Shown one piece after another: positions 12,686 through 16,348 of a DNA stretch of 16,348 nucleotides. The position numbers and the translations under genes were made by a program. The notes beneath the pieces were generated by a model. The model was given only the letters and a program-made list of their open reading frames with translations, ran no database searches and was not told the DNA's origin. The stretch's first letter is position 1. Every line of letters starts with the position of its first letter. This DNA is from JBIIUJ01 sp044340025 (GTDB taxonomy: Bacteria > Pseudomonadota > Alphaproteobacteria > Caulobacterales > Aquidulcibacteraceae): assembly GCA_044340025.1 (NCBI GenBank), contig JBIIUJ010000047.1, positions 1 through 16,348 of the forward strand, in the 5' to 3' direction.

Positions 12686-14832
12686 GCCGCCTGCCTGACT
12701 TCGCCACTCTGCCCTTCGCCAGCCCGGCGCCGGCGGCCCGCCCTGAAACGGCTGGCGGGGACTGGATCACGCCCGAAGCGGTGGCGGTGAAGCCGGTCTA
12801 TACCGCAGCAGACACAGCCGGGCTCGCGCTCGCCACCGCGCCGGGGGCTGCGCCCTTCATCCGGGGGCCTTACCCCACGATGTATGTCCAGCAGCCCTGG
12901 ACGATCCGGCAATATGCGGGCTTTTCCACGGCGGAGGAGAGCAACGCCTTCTACCGGCGCAATCTGGCGGCGGGGCAGAAGGGCCTCTCCGTCGCGTTCG
13001 ATCTCGCCACCCACCGCGGTTACGACAGCGACCATCCGCGCGTGCTTGGCGATGTGGGCATGGCGGGCGTTGCGATCGACTCGATCTATGACATGCGCAC
13101 GCTGTTTACCGGCATTCCGCTGGATCGGATGAGCGTGTCCATGACGATGAACGGGGCGGTTTTGCCGATCCTGGCCCTCTTCATCGTGGCGGCGGAAGAA
13201 CAGGGCGTGCCGCCGGAAAAGCTCACCGGAACCATTCAGAACGACATTCTGAAAGAGTTCATGGTGCGCAACACCTATATCTATCCGCCGAAACCCAGCA
13301 TGCGGATCATCTCCGACATCTTCGCCTACACGAGCGCGAAGATGCCGAAGTTCAACTCCATCTCCATTTCCGGCTATCACATGCAGGAAGCGGGCGCGAC
13401 GGCGGATCTGGAGCTGGCCTACACGCTCGCCGACGGGGTGGACTATATCCGCGCGGGCCTCGCCGCCGGGCTGACGATCGACGCCTTCGCGCCGCGCCTG
13501 TCGTTCTTCTGGGCGATCGGCATGAACTTCTTCATGGAAGTGGCCAAGATGCGCGCCGCCCGGGGCCTCTGGGCGCGGCTGGTGAACGAGTTTGCGCCCA
13601 AGGACAGCCGCTCGCTCTCGCTGCGCACCCATTCCCAGACCTCGGGCTGGAGCCTCACCGCACAGGACGTGTTCAACAACGTCACCCGCACCTGCGTGGA
13701 GGCGATGGCCGCCGCGCATGGCCACACCCAGAGCCTGCACACCAATTCGCTGGACGAAGCGCTGGCCCTGCCGACGGACTTCTCCGCCCGGATCGCGCGC
13801 AACACCCAGCTTGTGCTGCAGCAGGAGGCGGGCTTCTCCCGGCCGATCGATCCCTGGGGCGGCAGCTATTATGTGGAGCGCCTGACGCAGGATCTGGCCG
13901 AGCGCGCCTGGGCCCATATTCAGGAAGTCGAGGCCATGGGCGGCATGGCGAAGGCCATCGAGCAGGGCCTGCCGAAGCTGCGCATCGAGGAGGCCGCCGC
14001 CCGCACCCAGGCCCGGATCGATACAGGGCTTCAAACCGTGGTGGGCGTGAACAAGTTCAGGCTCGACGAGCCCGAGGACGTTCCGGTGCTGAAGGTGGAC
14101 AATTCAAAGGTTCGCACGCTCCAGCTCGACAAGCTCGCGCGGTTGCGGGCGGAGCGCAACGAGAGCGCGGTTGCCGAAAAGCTCGCGGCGATCACGGCGG
14201 CGGCTGGCGGCTCGGGCAATCTGCTGGCGCTGGCGGTGGAGGCCGCGCGCGAGAAAGCCACGGTGGGCGAAATCTCCGCCGCGATGGAAGCGGTGTTTGG
14301 CCGCCACCGGGCGGAGATCCGCATCAATACGGGGGTCTACATGAAGGAAGCCGGCGCCGGCGCCGAAGCGGTGGCCAAAGCGCGCACGGCGGTGGACGCC
14401 TTCGCCGAGAAGGACGGCCGCCGCCCCCGCATCCTCGTGGCCAAGATGGGTCAGGACGGCCACGACCGTGGCCAGAAGGTGATCGCCACCGCCTTCGCCG
14501 ATCTGGGCTTCGACGTCGATATCGGCCCCCTGTTCGCCACCCCGGAAGAGGCCGCGCGCCAGGCGGTGGAAAACGACGTGCATGTCGTGGGCGTCAGCTC
14601 GCTCGCCGCCGGCCACCTCACGCTGGTCCCGGCGTTGAAGGCGGCGCTGGAGGCCGAAGGCCGCGGCGACATCATGATCGTGGTGGGGGGCGTGATCCCG
14701 CCTCAGGATTTCGACGCGCTCCTCGCCGCAGGCGCCGCCGCCATCTATCCGCCCGGCACGGTGATCGCCACCGCCGCTCTGGACCTGCTGGCCGGGCTGG
14801 AGGCGCGGCTGGGGTATTCGTCGGCGGCGTGA
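12682..14832 (+). CDS. mutB: methylmalonyl-CoA mutase, large (alpha) catalytic subunit
   Basis: This 716-residue enzyme interconverts methylmalonyl-CoA and succinyl-CoA by adenosylcobalamin radical chemistry, linking propionyl-CoA from odd-chain fatty acids, Val, Ile and Met to the TCA cycle, or working in reverse. The substrate barrel has TMYVQQPWTIRQYAGFST (66-83), where Tyr78 in RQYAGFS is the methylmalonyl-type residue rather than the Phe of isobutyryl-CoA mutase. It continues with SVAFDLATHRGYDSDHPRV, TGTIQNDILKEFMVRNTYIY and RTHSQTSGWSLT. The C-terminal B12 domain has KMGQDGHDRG with the cobalt-ligating His594 (DxHxxG = Asp592 to Gly597), then VGVSSLAAGH and VVGGVIPPQD. All key parts are intact. 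The cofactor is probably supplied by the adenosyltransferase at 4695-5273. No epimerase or MeaB-type chaperone gene is in the window. It converges on the Uup-like gene with 7 bp between stops. Confidence 0.97.
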   Translation: MSRLPDFATLPFASPAPAARPETAGGDWITPEAVAVKPVYTAADTAGLALATAPGAAPFIRGPYPTMYVQQPWTIRQYAGFSTAEESNAFYRRNLAAGQKGLSVAFDLATHRGYDSDHPRVLGDVGMAGVAIDSIYDMRTLFTGIPLDRMSVSMTMNGAVLPILALFIVAAEEQGVPPEKLTGTIQNDILKEFMVRNTYIYPPKPSMRIISDIFAYTSAKMPKFNSISISGYHMQEAGATADLELAYTLADGVDYIRAGLAAGLTIDAFAPRLSFFWAIGMNFFMEVAKMRAARGLWARLVNEFAPKDSRSLSLRTHSQTSGWSLTAQDVFNNVTRTCVEAMAAAHGHTQSLHTNSLDEALALPTDFSARIARNTQLVLQQEAGFSRPIDPWGGSYYVERLTQDLAERAWAHIQEVEAMGGMAKAIEQGLPKLRIEEAAARTQARIDTGLQTVVGVNKFRLDEPEDVPVLKVDNSKVRTLQLDKLARLRAERNESAVAEKLAAITAAAGGSGNLLALAVEAAREKATVGEISAAMEAVFGRHRAEIRINTGVYMKEAGAGAEAVAKARTAVDAFAEKDGRRPRILVAKMGQDGHDRGQKVIATAFADLGFDVDIGPLFATPEEAARQAVENDVHVVGVSSLAAGHLTLVPALKAALEAEGRGDIMIVVGGVIPPQDFDALLAAGAAAIYPPGTVIATAALDLLAGLEARLGYSSAA

Positions 14833-14836
14833 GCCT

Positions 14837-14846
14837 CGCTTAAGCG
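14837..14846. other. 10-bp palindrome at the mutB/uup convergent end
   Basis: CGCTTAAGCG is a perfect palindrome spanning the stop codon of the Uup-like gene, directly after the mutB stop. The stem is too short and lacks a T-tract, so I do not call it a terminator. No better terminator is visible between these convergent genes, so transcripts may run past each other. Confidence 0.2.
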
Positions 14847-16348
14847 CATGCCAGCGCAGCGCGTTTGTCTTCCAGCGCCAGCCATTCTTCCTCTGCGGCG
14901 GCGAGGCGGGCGCGGGCGGCGTCGAGCGCGCTGGCGGCTTGCGCGAAGCGCGTGGGGTTGCGGCTGAAGAGGTCTGGCGCGGCAAGCTCGGCCTCAAGCG
15001 CGGTGATTTTCCCTTCCAGCGCCGGCAGCTCGGCCTCCAGCAGCGCCAGCGCGCGCTCCTCGCCATAGGAGAGCTTGCGCGCAGCGGCCCTTGGCGCGGG
15101 CGGAGCCGGCGGCTTGGGCCGGGCGGGGGCGGCGGGCGCGGCGGCGCGGAAAGGCACGCCCTGAGCCTCCAGATCGCTCCAGCCGCCGGGCGTCTCCACC
15201 CAGCGCCCATCCAGCCGGGGGGCCAGCGTGGCCGTCACCACGCCATCGAGAAACGCGCGGTCGTGGCTGACGATGATGACCGTGCCCTCATAGGCCGCGA
15301 CCGCCTCCTCCAGCAGATCAAGCGTCTCCATGTCGAGGTCATTGGTCGGCTCGTCGAGCACCAGCAGGTTGGAGGGCTTGGCCAGCGCCAGCGCGAGCGC
15401 GAGGCGGTGACGCTCGCCCCCCGAGAGCGCGCCCACGGGCTGGCGCACCTGTTCGGGCCGGAAGCCATAGTCCTTGAGATAGGCGGCCACATGGCGCGGC
15501 TGCCCGCGCACGGGGATGCTGTCGCCGCCATCCGGCGCCAGCGTCGCCCACAGGCTGAGCTTGGGATCGAGGCGCGCGCGCGTCTGATCGACATAGGCGA
15601 TGTCGAGTTTCGTGCCGTGGCGGATGGTTCCCGCATCCGGCGCCAGATCGCCCAGCAGCAGCTTGAGCAGCGTGGACTTGCCCGCGCCATTGGGCCCCAC
15701 CACGCCCAGCCGATCGCCGCGCATGATCCGCAGAGACAGATCGCGCACCAGCGGCGCGGCGCCAAACGCCTTGGAAATCCCCTTCGCCTCGATCACGAGC
15801 GCGCCCGAGGCGGCGCTGGCGGACGCATCGAACGCCGGGCCGGAGCGGGCCAGAACAGCGGCCTTTTCCTTGCGGTCGGCGCGCATCGCCATCAGCCGCG
15901 CAAGCCGGCCCTGATTGCGCCGCCGCCGCGCCGTGACGCCACGCGCGAGCCAGCGGGCCTCCTCGGCCAGCGTCTTGTCGAGCTTGGCGAGCGCCTTTTC
16001 CTCGTCGGCCTCGATGGCTTCCGCCCAGGGCTCGAAGGCGGAAAACGGCTTGTCGAGCCGGCGCAGCACCCCCTCGCGAAGCCACAGGCAGCAATCGCTC
16101 GCGCGCTCGAGAAAGCGGCGGTCGTGGCTCACCACCAGAACCGCGCCATGGAACGCGGCAAGCGCGCCCTCCAGCGCCTCGATCGCCTCGATATCGAGGT
16201 GGTTGGTCGGCTCGTCGAGCATCAGGAGGTCGGGCGCGGCGGCAAAGGCCGCCGCCAGGGCCGCGCGCCGGATCTCGCCGCCCGACAGCCCGGTCGTGGA
16301 CTGCTCCGGCGGCATGCCAAACTGGGCGAGCGCGGCGGCGGCGGCGGC
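14840..16348 (-). CDS. uup: ABC-F family ATPase, Uup-like (5' end outside the window)
   Basis: This soluble protein has two ABC ATPase domains and no membrane segment; family members act on ribosomes or branched DNA intermediates. The frame stays open to the window edge (AAAAAALAQFG before the first ATG at 16315), so the true start and the first Walker A lie outside. Visible parts are the first-domain signature TGLSGGEIRR and Walker B LLMLDEPTNHLD, the linker ARWLARGVTARRRRNQGR, and the second-domain Walker A GPNGAGKST, signature ALSGGERHR and Walker B LLVLDEPTNDLD with VSHDRAF. It ends in a Pro/Ala-rich spacer and a C-terminal coiled coil (EERALALLEAELPALEGKI... AAEEEWLALEDKR), typical of Uup, whose coiled coil binds DNA. 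The Arg-rich linker and coiled coil separate it from EttA, though other ABC-F classes cannot be fully ruled out. Confidence 0.9.
   Translation of the reverse strand, partial: AAAAAALAQFGMPPEQSTTGLSGGEIRRAALAAAFAAAPDLLMLDEPTNHLDIEAIEALEGALAAFHGAVLVVSHDRRFLERASDCCLWLREGVLRRLDKPFSAFEPWAEAIEADEEKALAKLDKTLAEEARWLARGVTARRRRNQGRLARLMAMRADRKEKAAVLARSGPAFDASASAASGALVIEAKGISKAFGAAPLVRDLSLRIMRGDRLGVVGPNGAGKSTLLKLLLGDLAPDAGTIRHGTKLDIAYVDQTRARLDPKLSLWATLAPDGGDSIPVRGQPRHVAAYLKDYGFRPEQVRQPVGALSGGERHRLALALALAKPSNLLVLDEPTNDLDMETLDLLEEAVAAYEGTVIIVSHDRAFLDGVVTATLAPRLDGRWVETPGGWSDLEAQGVPFRAAAPAAPARPKPPAPPAPRAAARKLSYGEERALALLEAELPALEGKITALEAELAAPDLFSRNPTRFAQAASALDAARARLAAAEEEWLALEDKRAALACA

Noticed and set aside
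12493..14034. Long minus-strand open frame (513 codons) across mutA/mutB
   Set aside because: It is antisense to the strongly conserved mutase coding sequence, is rich in Arg, Gly and His, and has no domain. It is a GC-rich shadow.
16316..16348. GGC-rich run at the right edge as a simple repeat
   Set aside because: It is in frame with the Uup-like gene and reads as an Ala-rich stretch of its first ATPase domain.

Overview
The window is GC-rich, densely packed chromosomal DNA, most likely from an alphaproteobacterium of the Caulobacterales/Maricaulales (Hyphomonadaceae-like) type. This placement is an inference. It rests on the HIG1-type twin-membrane protein next to a PduO-type adenosyltransferase, a small Flp-type pilin, two-subunit methylmalonyl-CoA mutase, and the REP-type 'GTCATCCCCGC...' palindrome. 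No rRNA, tRNA, CRISPR array, insertion sequence or prophage was seen.

Layout. (1) 1-1395: a WsaF/GT4-like glycosyltransferase whose base composition is visibly less GC-rich than everything to its right. It is probably the end of a surface-polysaccharide cluster that continues leftward. (2) 1406-3510: an rRNA m5C methyltransferase (RsmB/Sun family) on the minus strand, divergent from a helical protein of unknown function, which in turn converges on a 67-residue coiled-coil microprotein. (3) 3663-7227, plus strand: HIG1-like membrane protein, SDR-fold protein, PduO-type cob(I)alamin adenosyltransferase, argJ, mutT/NUDIX, and an Flp-type prepilin, all tightly spaced. (4) 7242-10605, minus strand: an ABC half-exporter, a divergent ThiE/TenI-fold protein and a secreted Sel1-repeat protein, joined by two 4-bp ATGA stop/start overlaps. 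(5) 10606-10828: an intergenic region with a perfect 29-bp inverted repeat (REPIN-like). (6) 10829-14832: mutA and mutB, the two subunits of B12-dependent methylmalonyl-CoA mutase, again with an ATGA overlap. (7) 14840-16348, minus strand: a Uup-like ABC-F ATPase cut off by the window edge.

How the genes fit together. The clearest metabolic theme is propionyl-CoA/methylmalonyl-CoA metabolism: the adenosyltransferase (4695-5273) makes adenosylcobalamin, the cofactor of MutAB (10829-14832). ArgJ is a housekeeping arginine gene and MutT cleans the nucleotide pool. The ABC exporter, ThiE-like and Sel1 genes look like one translationally coupled unit without an obvious shared pathway.

Most of the window is ordinary. 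The items most worth a second look are an SDR that has lost its catalytic Ser and Lys, the coupled exporter/ThiE-like/Sel1 operon whose ThiE-like member lacks the thiamine-synthase signature residues, the REPIN directly upstream of mutA, and the orphan pilin coupled to mutT. I found no convincing evidence of a wholly new multi-gene system.
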